NCBI GenBank assembly: GCA_963565915.1
Contig: OY751496.1
Span: 806,001-870,000, forward strand
DNA: 64,000 nucleotides
From: Entoloma clypeatum
Lineage: Eukaryota; Basidiomycota; Agaricomycetes; Agaricales; Entolomataceae
Reading direction: 5' to 3'
How positions within the stretch are numbered: the first letter of the stretch is position 1; each line of letters opens with the position of its first letter. Shown here piece after piece: positions 41,419 through 53,153 of the stretch. The translations under genes were made by a program, and so were the position numbers. A model generated the notes under the pieces. That model was not told the origin of the DNA and did no database searches. It worked only from the letters and a program-made list of their open reading frames with translations.

Positions 41419-42475
41419 TGGTGGCCAGATGGAGTGGAGGTGGGGAAAAGAAAACTGTGGGAACATTTTGCTGGCCATCAACTTATGGTTCAAGTTTCGG
41501 TGATTGCCAAAAATGCTTGGCAGTCCATGCCGAGCAATGCACATTGTCAAAACTTGTACTCTCAATGCCCAAACCGTGGCACCACCAGTCCCAAAAATTA
41601 TTCATAACTTATGTAGAGATACTTGAAATCAATAGTAAGTATATATACAGTTACATATATTAGCTATATCTGGTAGAGAGTCTATGTAGCAGAACAATGT
41701 ATCAAAACACACTGTAAATTGTGATAAACAGTACAGCATGAGTTCCCTTAAACACAAAAAGCAACATTTCTTACTTCCTCCTTTCCACAACCACATTAGA
41801 TTACATGTAATATATATATACTATTTAACCAATGCATGTGAACCTATTGAGACCATTCAAACACAATTCAAGCACTTCATAAGGTGAATATGAGCAAAAT
41901 AGGTCGAAAATTTGACCAAAAAATTCTATTTCAGATTTGGATCCTTCACATCCAGGGGATCTTATAGCACATTTGTTTTTCAAATTTGGTCCATTTCTTG
42001 GGGAGATATAGCACTTTCACTGAAATCTGTACATTTTATTATTTCTATTTTATCTAGACATCTAAAAACCATACAAGGTGTTTCAGAAGGTGAATACATA
42101 TCTATTGATGAGTTCTATCACATTGAACTATTATTAGACTATGAGGAAGGCACTGTGCGTGCCTGCGCAATGCATTTTGCACATTGTTTACTATTATTTG
42201 GTCAGAGCATGGAACCTCTATAACTTAGAATCCGTGGCGAAGTTTCATAAAATAAATACTTACTTAATGACATATAATTCCCTCCTACCTAATTGATATA
42301 GTATAAACCCTTACTTGTTCCTGTGTAGACATAATAAGCAGATGTGCGATGTTTTTGGGAATTTGTTTACATGTATTTGGCACATTTGATGCGCGCGTGA
42401 TGCACGTCATCCAATGTTGAAACAACACATCCACCCATTGCTGACTCTGCAATGAGGGCACACATGCCAAAAATC
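41405..42475. repeat. 1.05-kb dispersed non-coding core, copy 2
   Basis: Partner of 32190-33235. Strongly kept stretches include GGCAGTCCATGCCGAGCAATG, cut here at GGCAGTC and TGCCGAGCAATG, and the block around 42060-42200. Confidence 0.75.
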
Positions 42476-42853
42476 ATGTGTTTGGATGGTTTAATCATGT
42501 GTGAACCGATGTCAACAGCAAATTAACTAAGTAACATGGCTCTTGTGGACAATTTGTGATATTTGTATGGTTTAACTGAGTTTAACCAACAAATTAACCA
42601 AACCAATGAAAGATTAACTGGTTAATGATGGTTTGGTCTGGTTTAGATTTTTTTCTGAAAATTTCTTAACTGGTTAAGGTTTAGGTTAATGGATTTGGGG
42701 TCAATTAACCAAACCAAACCAAATTTTCGAACACTAGCCTCTGCTCATGCTGCAGATTCCTTGTGTGTGAGGAGTACTAGATGTTAGACTTTTGTACATA
42801 TGATGTCCATAATTACAGATTTTTATATATTTCACTTTTTTCGTGTCCACACC

Positions 42854-43339
42854 TGTAAGGGCAACCTTACAATCCAACAACTCCGAAGCGCTCCGAAGCG
42901 ACTCCGACGTCGGATGACCCGCAAGGAAAATCCAAAGTTAAATTAGACTCTACAAAGTACAATACGAGGCGTAACTTGCAAGGGAAATCCAAAGAGAAAG
43001 TTCTGAGGATTCCCTTGCAGGCTAGACAGCTATATAGATGATGAGAATTGGAAATGAGGAGAGAAATGTTGAAATATGACAAAGATAGGGAGTAGGGATG
43101 GGAATGGAATATGTAAATCGGAAGTGTGCATGTGGTGGTATAAATCATTGCTCCGACGTGCACTCCAACGCAGAGGACGGGTCGGAAGTGTCGAAGGATA
43201 GATGGAAACAAAAGGAAACATAAAGTATAGTAATATAAATAATAGACGTACCACAACGGTTGGAGGGTCAGAGGACGGGTTGGAGGTGTTGGAGGTGTTG
43301 GAGGTGTTGGATTGCGGAAATCGGATGGTTGCCCTTACG
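42854..43339 (-). repeat. Element H 3' LTR
   Basis: Plus strand TGTAAGGGCAACC...GGTTGCCCTTACG; the ends form a long inverted repeat (TGTAAGGGCAACC / GGTTGCCCTTACA). It adjoins the polypurine tract AAGGGGGGTAA (minus). A GGAGGTGTT motif is triplicated near 43280-43310. Confidence 0.85.
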
Positions 43340-43343
43340 TTAC

Positions 43344-43580
43344 CCCCCTTCTAAGGTGCGGTGTCTCGACGCGCAAGGCAAAATGTACAGGACTTGAAGG
43401 CCGTTGCAGCAATTCGACGCAGAGCTCCCGGGTGTCGGCGGTAAAATTCCCGGACCAGGCACGGAGCGTGGACATCCTCCTCCGTCTCCCATGAGTTTTC
43501 CTCATAGCCGTGCCCCTTCCACTTGACTAGGAACTGCAGCTTGCCTCATTGAAGCCGACTATCCAAGCGGTGCGGTCGGA
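43344..43580 (-). pseudogene. Element H chromodomain remnant
   Basis: Minus frame reads LQFLVKWKGHGYEENSWETEEDVHAP...REFYRRHPGALRRIAA, a chromodomain C-terminal half like that at 40740-40985. It is the only pol part left. Confidence 0.65.
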
Positions 43581-43799
43581 GCAGTGCAGAAAGGGTTCGG
43601 GCGTGTCGGAACTGTGGACTTGAAAGCTTTATTGGCAATTCAATTATCATCGTTGACTCATGCGGCTGCATACCAGGCATCCAGGTTGTCATCCGCGGGT
43701 CATCTGAAAGTTAGTGTCGCAATTTCGGATTGGATGTCGGATTGGAGGCCATGTCGGAACTTAAGTACTATGTTCATTCCTTCGGTGTACCCAGCCTTT

Positions 43800-44496
43800 T
43801 CGACATAATCCTTGAAGTCATCAATATAAGCCTCCACATCCCGACTACCTTGGTAATAGGCTTCTCCTCAAGAATGAGCTGTGCATCTTGTTCTTCATTT
43901 TCCAGAGTGAACTCTGCGATGAACGCAGTTTGGAACTGCACCCAGGTCTGGTGACACAGAGCTCCGGTCTGACGCTCTTGTCAGATGATGCGGTCAGCAA
44001 AGCGCGCAGCACATCCACTCTTCATGAAGGAAAGCACCCAATAGATCCTAGCATGATCATCTGCAAACTGTTCCGGAACCAGTCCCATATACAGTTCGCA
44101 AGAATTAAGAAAAGTCCAACCAGTGGTACGTGCTCCGTCGAAGTCCGACGGAGTTGCAGGTTTGGCCCGACGCACACCTGGATTGGCAGGTGCGATCGGG
44201 GCTGGCGGGAAGGCCGGAACTGGGGCCTCCGCTGGAGGGGGAATCGGGTCGGGGTTGGAAATGGGAACAGGTGGAATAGCGGCACGGATAAGTTGTTCGA
44301 GTTGAGCGGTAATGTTGGTGAGGGTCTGGCGGTGTTTCTGGAACTTGTGTTCAAGCGCAGTAAGACATTCAGGGTCATCCATTTCTATGTGCGATACAGA
44401 GTCACCAGTTACAGAGTGGTAGGCAGAATGGTGGGAAGGGGGATCGGAAGGGGTGTCAGATGTACCGGAATCGGAGGAGGGCGGACTCGAGTCCAT
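43800..44496 (-). pseudogene. gag: Element H Gag, frameshifted
   Basis: ATG at 44494-44496, MDSSPPSSDSGTSDTPSD, then MDDPECLTALEHKFQKHRQTL (helical), a Pro-rich linker, and the capsid block TPSDFDGARTTGWTFLNSCELYMGLVPEQFADDHARIYWVLSFMKSG. A stop at 43981 with continuation in another frame down to about 43800 shows decay. No zinc knuckle remains. Confidence 0.75.
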
Positions 44497-44558
44497 GTCA
44501 TCAACTCTGAAGTGCGGAATGGCTTCAATGGTACAATTCGTACCCAGTCTGTTTAGAG

Positions 44559-44568
44559 AGAACTTTCT
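44559..44568 (-). other. Element H self-priming site
   Basis: AGAACTTTCT two bases inside the LTR is the exact complement of AGAAAGTTCT at 44711-44720 in the LTR, which lies about 32 nt downstream of the minus-sense TATATAG at 44746-44753. Confidence 0.7.
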
Positions 44569-44570
44569 AC

Positions 44571-45046
44571 TGTAAGGGCGACCTTACGATCCAACAACTC
44601 TGAAGTGCTCCGAAGCGACTCCGACTCGGACAACTTGCAAGGGAAATCCAAAGTTAAATTAGACTCTACAAAGTACAATACGAGGCATACCTTGCAAGGG
44701 AAATCCAAAGAGAAAGTTCTGAGGATTCCCTTGCAGGCTAGACAGCTATATAGACGATGAGAATTGGAAATGAGGAGAGGAATGTTGAAATACGACAAAG
44801 ATAGGGAGTAGGGATGGGAATGGAATATGTAAATCGGAAGTGTGCATGTGGTGGTATAAATCATTGCTCCGACGTGCACTCCGATGCAGAGGACAGGTCG
44901 GAAGTGTTGAAGGATAGATGGAAACAAAAGGAAACGTAAAGTATAGTAATATAAATAATAGACATACCACAATGGTCGGAGGGTCGGAGGATGGGTTGGA
45001 GGTGTCGGAGGTGTCGGATTGAGGAAATCGGATGGTTGCCCTTACA
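44571..45046 (-). repeat. Element H 5' LTR
   Basis: 476 bp, TGTAAGGGCGACC...GCCCTTACA, more than 95 % identical by eye to the 3' LTR over aligned parts. Confidence 0.85.
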
Positions 45047-45149
45047 ACACCCATCGAGATTGTGCTGACTAAGGTACTAGATATACTATGTGATCTATAT
45101 GTGCTAGCTGAGCTAGGATGCTAGGATGCTACATAGCATTTCCTAGATG

Positions 45150-46043
45150 TGGGGGTGGGCAACTGCCGGTATGTATAACCCCAGTCACAAACTGTCACAC
45201 GTGACACAGCCACTGACCCAGCCATTCTGGGTTCCACAAAGCAAGATCTTGCTGGATGTAATGCTTGGAATAGTGATAGAAATAGTTTATATGTATGCTA
45301 GTACAACCAGTTAACCAATACATACCTTGGAAGTAGTCAAACTGGGAAACCCTCAGCCCAAAAATAAGAGGGAAACTTGGCTGGTGAATAACTTTACACA
45401 GATTCAATGAATTGACAAGGTGTAAAGGAGGATGTTGCACTATTTCCTGAGCTCTTTCAACTGATTGGAGGCATTTTTTATTTCAGTGGAAGGAACACTG
45501 CTAATGGCGCATTTTTATTCATAAATTTGTATATTTCACCATGATAGCTTCAGAAAATAAAAAAATCAGGTCCAATCAATCAAACGGGCCTACGAAATGG
45601 TGCATTTTCACCACCAACACCTTGTCAATCTGTTGAGCATGGGAAAAGATATTCAGCTCACGAGATTTTCCTCCACCATAGGCTGTGGGAACTTGGCATG
45701 AGACATTGGTGCTGCATGGAAAACATGACTCTCACCATATAAGTATTACATATAATATATATAGAATCTACTTAATATATTCTTTCTCAGCTTGAAAAGT
45801 AACAATCTGGCCAAGGCAGTATAACAGCCTGTGATCATTCTACTACATTCTTTTCCAAACTATCTTAACCTCAAATATATTACCTGTGATAGCTATAGGA
45901 GCCCCTAGATATGCTACATGCAGTTAGAATTATCAGAAGGGAGTGAGGGAGGTTGTTTTCAGCTGGGTCAGTATATGTGATGGAATCTGTCACAGGGCAT
46001 TACGTCACATCTTTCCATGACTCTGAGGTGTTGCCCACCCCCA
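45150..46043. mobile_element. 894-bp non-autonomous TIR element
   Basis: 14-bp perfect terminal inverted repeats TGGGGGTGGGCAAC / GTTGCCCACCCCCA with direct repeats CTAGATG outside (45143-45149, 46044-46050). No ORF of note. Subterminal GTCACA/TGTGAC and GGGTCAG/CTGACCC motifs are mirrored. TSD length suggests hAT or a related superfamily; not assigned. Confidence 0.75.
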
Positions 46044-46163
46044 CTAGATGGGGTGTGGGAATTTATAGCATGACATAGATAAGAACCTTCACTATGGGTC
46101 TATGGCACTGTGTAGAGCTATGTAGGGCTAGTTTGTAAGATCAGAAATTACTGATGTAACCTT

Positions 46164-46452
46164 CAAAGACTACTCCCAATCCAGGCATCCGCCATTTCTT
46201 GTGAGTGTATTTTCATCAGCTGGTGAGACAGACACAAAGTGCTGGAACCAAATCCATCCAATTCTGATGGAGGCTCTTCAAATCCTGAAGTTTTCATTGA
46301 AGCGGCAGAGGTTGCATTTCATGCAGGGGCTAGAAACACTGGAGGATGACATGTTATTGTCACCAAGAGACACTTGTGATCATCTCACATCAATGTTGTC
46401 TCAAGGCATTTTGGGTGACAAACTTAGACAATTTGTGGCTCATGATGCATAA
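46164..46452 (+). pseudogene. hAT transposase C-terminal dimerisation domain
   Basis: QASAISCE, then after a 2-nt frame change VFSSAGETDTKCWNQIHPILMEALQILKFSLKRQRLHFMQG, the conserved hAT_C signature of basidiomycete transposases. The stop at 46450 ends the domain. Upstream coding parts were not found, so this is a fragment, perhaps the tail of a broken autonomous hAT. Confidence 0.75.
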
Positions 46453-46638
46453 AAATATATTGTATCTCATATGACTGAATAATTCATGCTTTTTATGCAC
46501 TTAAAGAAAGTAATGAAAACATCAAGCAGCCAATAAAATGATAAATATATTATTATATAATGACATGCACTGTTCTTCTAACTAACCAGTTCTTCTAACT
46601 ACCTCTCCATAACTGGTGATTCTGCTCCGCGCATAGTA

Positions 46639-47590
46639 ATGGATGACCCCAATTGCCTTGAACAGCTCAAGCACAAGTTCCAGGAACAACGTCAAACTCT
46701 TGCCAATATCTCGACTCAACTTGACCAACTCCTCCTCGCCTTCAATGCAATTCCTGCCCAGCTCCGCCACCTATCCCACCCACTCCCGCACCTGCACATA
46801 TACCTGCTTTGCTCGCTCCGGCCAATCCAGGCGTGCATCGAGCAAAACCCGCCAATCCATCAGACTTCGATGGATCACACACAAATGGCTGGACTTTTCT
46901 AAACTCTTGTGAATTGTTTATGGGGCTGGCTCCAGAACAGTTTGCAGACGACCACGCTAAAATTTACTGGGCTTTATCTTTCATGAAGAGTGGGCGTGCA
47001 GCGCGCTTTGCAGATCAGATCATCCGACAAGAGCGGAGGACCAGTGCTCTGCCTTATTGGACTTGGGTGGACTTCTGTGCAGTCTTCACAGCAGAGTTCA
47101 CTCCGAAGAATGAGGAACAGGATGCGAGACTGATCCTCGAAGGAGAATCCTATTATCAAGGCCAACAGGATGTCGAGACCTATATTGACGAGTTCAAAGA
47201 CTACATTGACAAAGCGGGCTATCAGGAGAATACCAACATTGTACTCAAATTCCGCCATGGTCTCGGTTCCGACATTCAGAACGAGATTGCCACCCTGACC
47301 CACAGACGGCCTGTAGATGACAACCCTGATGAGTGGTACTCTGCAGCACGAGTCAATGACGACAATAGGATTGCCAACAAAGCCTTCAAAGCCACTGCTC
47401 CGACCCGCACATCCGCCTTCCGCAACATTGTCAGACCAAGAGTACCTGGCACCTCAGTGTTCCCCCGTGCCTACATTCCATTCACTCTGCATACAGCTCC
47501 GCCCGCATCCACTCTGCCGACAAGGACCCTAATGCAATGGACATTGATACTTCACGCGTCAAAGGCAAGAATGCCAATGCATGCTTCAGA
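46639..47590 (+). pseudogene. gag: Gypsy G Gag
   Basis: ATG 46639 MDDPNCLEQLKHKFQEQRQTLANI, then in a shifted frame NPGVHRAKPANPSDFDGSHTNGWTFLNSCELFMGLAPEQFADDHAKIY, WVDFCAVFTAEFTPKNEEQDARL, and VETYIDEFKDYIDKAGYQ. After a further shift comes MDIDTSRVKGKNANACFRCKATG, the first half of a zinc knuckle that runs straight into protease sequence. At least two frameshifts and a deletion. Confidence 0.75.
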
Positions 47591-48558
47591 TGTAAGGCAA
47601 CAGGGTCATTTATTGAACACACTCTGGTCAAGAAACATCAACTCTCTACTCAAAAACTACAATGCGCAATTCCGGTATACAACATCAATGGAACTCCAAA
47701 CAAGGCCGGAGCAATAAGGGAGGTGTTGGATGTAGTGCTCCGCTATCGGGATCACTCAGAGCAGACCCAGCTTGCAGTAACAAGCTTGGGAAAACAAGAA
47801 ATCATGTTAGGTTTCACTTGGCTCCAAGAACACAACCCCAAGGTAGATTGGGCTTCAGGGGAAGTGAAGATGAGCCGGTGTCCTGCACGATGTCGGACAT
47901 GCCACCAGGAGGCAGCCCAAGAGCAGAAGGAGTGGAAGTTTGAACAAGTCTGCATCCAAGCCTGTCGGATGTGTTCCACTCCGACGTCCGGTCTAGAGGA
48001 GGAGGCTCCACGTGGCCCATGGGTGGAGGATGTCACGGAAGGAGAGAAAGCAGAGGAGTTAGCAGAAGATGATGAGGAAGAGGATGAGTTTGAGGAGGGA
48101 GATTGCCTTTTTGTCAGAACAGTACCTGCGGAGGTGGAGTTCATCTGCGCTTCATCCAATATCTCACAACATCTATCGGAGGCCTTCCTCAGTAACCAAA
48201 ACCCTAAATCTTTCTGCAACTCTGTACCACACCACTTGTTTGACTTCGAAGACGTATTCTCAAAGACCTCTTTTGACACCTTACCAGAAGAGCAGACTTG
48301 GGACCATGCCATTGAACTTGTTCTGGATGCCTCTCCGGCGGGTTGTAAGGTATATCCGCTTGCTCTGAATGAACAGAAGGAACTCAACGTGTTTTTGGAG
48401 GAAAACCTTGCAACTGGTTGGATCTGCCCTTCCAAGTCTCCGATGGCATCTCCAGTATTCTACATCAAGAAGAAGGATGGCTCCCTTTGTCTTGTACAAG
48501 ACTACCAGTCACTCAATTCCAAAACTATCAAAAACAAGTATCCACTTCTGCTCATATC
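47591..48558 (+). pseudogene. pol: Gypsy G Pol, protease to early RT
   Basis: Protease remnant lacking the DSGA box (deleted between CFRCKATG and SFIEHTLVKKHQL) but keeping VYNINGTPNKAG and LGFTWLQEHNPKVDW; acidic linker; RT start DHAIELVLDASPAGCKVYPL, PSKSPMASPVFYIKKKDGS, CLVQDYQSLNSKTIKNKYPL. Continues at 61855. Confidence 0.75.
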
Positions 48559-48960
48559 TGTTATGCTTAACAAACCGTTCCAAGGTTCGGGCAGAGTATG
48601 CAGGAAAGTGGAAAGGCGAAGAGCAAAGTGATTGCTAAATCTAAGGAATCTACTATAGTACAAGAGGGTTATATAGGTACTGACTATAGGCGGTAGCGGA
48701 TGAGTCAGTACTGCGGAAGGCAGTGCGCATGAGTAAGGCGACTGCGGAAGGCTATGTACAGTGAGTAAGCTGACTGCGGAAAGCGAGTCAGCGCGGGAGC
48801 GAAGTATACTAAAGGGGATGACGAAGTAATGTAATGAGTCAGACTGGGAATCGAAGGTTGCAAAAGTAGACATTAGACATAGTAAGTTCGTAAGAGGGCG
48901 CCGAGTCGGGCCGATAAGTAAAATATATGATGTGGTCCTCATACCGTAGAGTCCGTAACA
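48559..48960 (-). repeat. Gypsy F 3' LTR
   Basis: 402 bp, TGTTATGCTTAAC...GTCCGTAACA, with TGAGTCA at 48701-48707 and 48835-48841. R/U5 resembles D and E closely; U3 is much more different. Confidence 0.9.
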
Positions 48961-48994
48961 TGTTCCCCTCTCCAAGCTCTGTGTCCTCACAGAG

Positions 48995-49366
48995 TCACTG
49001 TCCCCATCCCTCGTTGTTGCCAGGATCGGACCAGTTCGGACTTTCCTTGAGGCTCCAATCATATATCAACTCCTCGTTGATGGCTATGGCGAGTTCGAGG
49101 CCTTTGATAGCCAGCCGAATACGTCGATTCTCGATTACAAGGGTGCTGGTGTAATTTCCAAGAATTTGTTTTTCCTTGGGACTTGGGGCGACGGGTAGGT
49201 TGGACAGCGAGTGAAGTCGGATATTCATCTGGCGATAAAGGAGGTCAGCAAGGGAAGTTTCGAGGGCATGGATTTGGTCTCTCATGGAGAGCGCTTCGTT
49301 CATAAGGGCGGCAATGGCGGGGTTGATGTTGGTGGTGGAGGTGGAGGTAACGGTGGTGTTGGACAT
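48995..49366 (-). CDS. Gypsy F ORF3, 123 aa
   Basis: Homologue of the D and E ORF3: MSNTTVTS..., NEALSMRDQIHALETSLADLLYRQMNIRLHSLSNLP, YTSTLVIENRRIRLAIKGLELAIAINEELIYDW and an end rich in Trp, Asn and Gly. About 60 % identical to D's ORF3 by eye, whereas F's pol next to it is about 95 % identical to D's. The frame is intact although gag and pol of the same copy carry many stops. Confidence 0.65.
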   Translation of the reverse strand: MSNTTVTSTSTTNINPAIAALMNEALSMRDQIHALETSLADLLYRQMNIRLHSLSNLPVAPSPKEKQILGNYTSTLVIENRRIRLAIKGLELAIAINEELIYDWSLKESPNWSDPGNNEGWGQ

Positions 49367-49500
49367 GGCGGCAAGGATGGTTGAGAGATAGAAGAAGAAG
49401 GGGGAGGCTATATTGGGCAGGGAAAAGGACTAGAGCGGGGAACTCGGTGTGTGGTTGACTGATGAGGTCGATACTTGTCATGGATTCTGAGAGCTGTCTT

Positions 49501-52255
49501 TTATCGTGGGCAAGACGGGTTCTGCCAATGGAAATCACGGATCAAATCTTGAGCGTTCTGAACATTAGCTCGAGGTTCCCATGTGTTTTCTTCTGGACCA
49601 TATCCTTCCCACTGGACGAGGTACTGGATCTTTCCGCGGAACTTTTGAGAGTCTAGGATCGTAGACACATGGTACTCTTCTCGTCCTTCGACGATGATCG
49701 GATCAGGGACTGGTTTCTTTTTCTGGATGGCATACTTCGGAGTTTCATATGGTGACAACAGGGTCTCGTTGAACACAGGGTGGTTCATCTTCCAAGTCTT
49801 CGGAAGATCAAGAAGGTACGCGCTAGCTCCTTTCTTCTCTAGGACTTTGAATGGTCCATGTCGGAGTGCATCAAGTTTCTTTGAGGGGCGATCGGTCCTG
49901 ATGTTAGTCCCTTCCAGCCACACCTTGTCTCCGATGCGGTAGTCCCGAGACAGACTTCGCAGTGTGTCAACTGTCTTCTTCATCTGATCCTGTGCTTGTT
50001 TCAGCGCTGCATTGGCTTCTTCTCGTGCCTGTTTGAGTTTTTTCAAGAAGTTGTTGGCAGCCGGATTGGTATCTTCTAACATGAGTTCTCCCTTCCACGG
50101 ATGTAAACCGTAGTTGAGGTAGAATGGGGTGTGCTTCGTCGCCTGATGTTCTTTGTCATTGTACTGGAACTCTGCGATTGCGATCCATTCAGCCCAATCA
50201 TCCTGTAAATGGTTGACAAAGTTTCGTAAGAACGCTTCCATCTCCTGATGCGATCGCTCGGCTTGTCCGTCAGTCTGTGGGTGGTATGCGGTGGACAGGT
50301 TCCTCTTGATCCCTAGCATGCGGCAGAGTATCTCCATGAACTTCGCGGCGAACTGCGGTCCCCTATCGCTGATGATCTTCTTGGGGATCCCATGAAGCTT
50401 CCATATCTGATTCCGATAGATCTTGGCTAATCCTTCAGCTGATAGTTCCACGGTTGTTGGAATAAGGTGAAGCATCTTCGAATGTCTATCTGTGATGACC
50501 AGAATTGCGTTTTTTCCATCAGATTCTGGTATCGGTCCCACAACGTCGATTCCTATGTCTTCCCATGGGTGACTTGGTGCTGCATGGGGATGTAGTGGAG
50601 CATGTCGCTTTTGTCGGTTAATCTTGTTGTGTTGACAAGTGTCGCAACCCTTCACATACTTCTTCACATCATGCAGTATGGTAGGCCACCAGTAGGTGCG
50701 AGTGAGGAGTTCATGTGTCCGGTACTGTCCTGGATCTCCAGCCACTGGTGCATCGTGTGACTCAAACATCAATTCTTGTCGTAATTGTGGATCTGGCGGA
50801 ACATAGACTCGTTCTCCTGCATAGGTGATCCCATTCTCCTGTTGATACCAATGAGGATTCTTTTTTAGGCCCTGCGCTACTTCTGTCTCCATGCGGTTCG
50901 AAGCCTTGATGCGTGCAATCCATGGGTTTTCGATGGTTGTGATGTTTCCAATTTTGATGGAATCAGATGTCTCACCCCCTTCAAAGAATTGTTCCTCCGT
51001 GAACATCTCCATTTGTACCACATCTTCTGATTCCAACCGTTTCAAGAATAGTCCCTCCTTGAGCATTTGGTCACTGTCCTGTGGTTCGAGTTCCGCTTCA
51101 TACCAGGGTAAGTGGGACAGGATGTCCGCTTTCGCATTGGTCTTGCCGGGCACATGCCGTGATTCGAAGTCATAGTCTTGTAACTTCATTTTCCCCCGTC
51201 GCTGTCGTTGATTCAGGTCCTGAGGACGACGGAAATATTCCAGGTTCTTGTGATCAGTCAAGATTTCGAAATGTTCCCTGGCTTCGAGCAGATAGTGTCT
51301 CCAATCTTTTAATGCTTCCATGACCGCCAGGAGTTCCTTGTTGTATATCTCATAATTCTGTTTGGCCGCGGACATGGTCTGCGACAAGAATGCGATGGGG
51401 TGCCATTTGTCGTCTTGCTTCTGAGAGAGTACTGCTCCAATTGCATAGCCCGATGCATCGGTTTCAACCCTGAACTGTCCCTCTGGTTTTGGTAATGCCA
51501 AGACTGGTGCCAATATAATTGCCCATATGAGACCTTCAAAGGCTTGCTGCTCTGTTGGTCCCCAAGTAAATGCTGTACCACCTGTGAGCGCGGTGAGAGG
51601 TTTTGCGATGTTTGAGTACCCTTCAATAAAACATCGATAGAAGTTAGCAAATCCAAGGAACTTCTGAACTTCCTTTTTTGATGTGGGTGCTCGCCAGTTT
51701 CAAATTGTATCCACCTTCTCAGTTTCCATCTCAACACGTCCCTCACCAACCACATATCCCAATATAGGACATTTTGTTACTTCCCATAAACACTTCTTCT
51801 CCTTTAGGAACAAATCATTGTCCGATAGGATCTGTAGGATTTCTTTGGTGTTTCGCGCGAGTTCTTCCTTGGTTTTACCGATAACCACAATGTCATCCAT
51901 GTAGATCATGCAGATACGTCGGCGGATCTGGTCCCGGAATAGACTAGCCATCATTCGAGAGAACATTTCCAGGGAGTTGCAAAGACCGAAAAACATGACC
52001 AATGGTTCGAACAATCCTCGACTGGTGAGGAAGGCAGCTTTCCATTCATTGCCCTCCTTAATCCAGACGTTGTTATAGCCCCACATGATGTCCATTTTAT
52101 TGAAGTAGACCGCATCTTTCAGTATGTCCAAGAGATCAGACATTCATGGGAGTGGGAACTTGTCTTTGACCGTGAATTTATTGACCATGCAGTAATCTTG
52201 TACCAATCATTTGGAGCCATCCTTCTTGTTGATGAAGAAGCAAGGGGAGGCATAA
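49501..52255 (-). pseudogene. pol: Gypsy F Pol, RT to chromodomain part
   Basis: RT core (MDIMWGYNN, IYMDDIVVIG) with TGA at 52207, 52144 and 51700 where D and E have Arg; RNase H, integrase and chromodomain in one 670-codon open frame ending ANVQNAQDLIRDF. The frame continues beyond E at 58838 (RPSKSPY/ASPCFFINKK). Confidence 0.85.
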
Positions 52256-52623
52256 TGTTATGCGTAACAAACCGTTCCAAGGTTCGGGCAGAGTATGCAG
52301 GAAGATGGAAAGGCGAAGAGCAATGTGATTGCTAAATCTAAGGAATCTAGCTATAGTACAAAGGGTTTATATAGATACTGACTATAGGCGATAGCATATG
52401 AGTCAGTGCTGCGCAAGGCAGTGTATCTGAGTAAGATAACTGCGGAAGGCAGTGCGTCTGAGTAAGACGACTGCGGAATGAGTCAGACTGCTGCGGAAAG
52501 CGAGTCAGCGCGGGAGCGAAGTATACTAAAGGAAATAAAGTATAATACGATATGTGTAAGCGGGGGCCGATGAGTAAAAGTGAAAAAGTAAGCGTATACG
52601 TCCGTAGTCGTTAGTCCGTAACA
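52256..52623 (-). repeat. Gypsy E 3' LTR
   Basis: 368 bp, preceded on the minus strand by polypurine tract GAGGAGGGGAACA. Confidence 0.9.
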
Positions 52624-52660
52624 TGTTCCCCTCCTCAAGGTCTGTGTCCTCACAGACTAC

Positions 52661-53029
52661 CTACTCCCATCCATCGTTGCCATTTGGATCGGCCCAGGCA
52701 GGGTCAACTCGGTTACCCCAATCCTTTATCAGTTCGTCGTTTACCGCCGTGGCAAACTCCAAACCTCGAACGGCGAGGCGAAGGCGTCGATTCTCGACAG
52801 CAAGGGTGTTGGTATAGTTTTTGAGGATGAGTTTTTCCTCAGCGGTGGGGGCGGTTGGCAAATCGGAGAGGGTATGAAGGCGGATGTGCATCTGCCGGTG
52901 GAGGATGTCGGCAACGGAGGTTTCGAGCGCATGGATCTGGTCGCGCATGGAGAGTGCTTCGCCGATGAGGGTGGTGATGGTGGGGTTGATATCGGAAGCA
53001 TCGGTGGAGGCGGCGGTGATGTTGGACAT
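52661..53029 (-). CDS. Gypsy E ORF3, 122 aa
   Basis: ATG at 53027-53029. Differs from D's ORF3 by only a residue or so (DASDINP against DVSDINP). Lies 124 bp after the pol stop. The predicted product is soluble and largely helical, ending DPAWADPNGNDGWE. Function unknown; see gypsy D ORF3. Confidence 0.65.
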   Translation of the reverse strand: MSNITAASTDASDINPTITTLIGEALSMRDQIHALETSVADILHRQMHIRLHTLSDLPTAPTAEEKLILKNYTNTLAVENRRLRLAVRGLEFATAVNDELIKDWGNRVDPAWADPNGNDGWE

Positions 53030-53153
53030 GGTGTGGAGGATGTTGGAGAGATAGAGGAAGAATGGAGTAGCTATGTTTGGAGACGGAGCGGGGAACTCGG
53101 TGGGTTTTGACTGATGAAGGTCGATGCTGTTTGCTGATTTCAACGGGTGTCTT

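Larger units (their letters stand above)
40071..42736. mobile_element. hAT-like composite element 2
   Basis: The right end TTCGAACACTA matches element 1. The left end TACTGTTTAAAAGTCCGG resembles the inverse of the right end (TAGTGTTCGAAAATTTGG) at about two thirds of positions. Subterminal GGTCTGGTC/GACCAGTC motifs lie at 40085-40250. Inside are two minisatellite blocks, a gypsy fragment and the 1.05-kb core. No target duplication is evident. Confidence 0.45.
42854..45046 (-). mobile_element. Element H: internally deleted Ty3/gypsy
   Basis: LTRs of about 486 and 476 bp with target duplication ACACC (42849-42853, 45047-45051). Minus-strand order: LTR, self-priming site, gag, then a jump straight to the chromodomain, polypurine tract and LTR. 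Protease, RT, RNase H and integrase are missing. Gag is closely related to gypsy G's. Confidence 0.85.
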
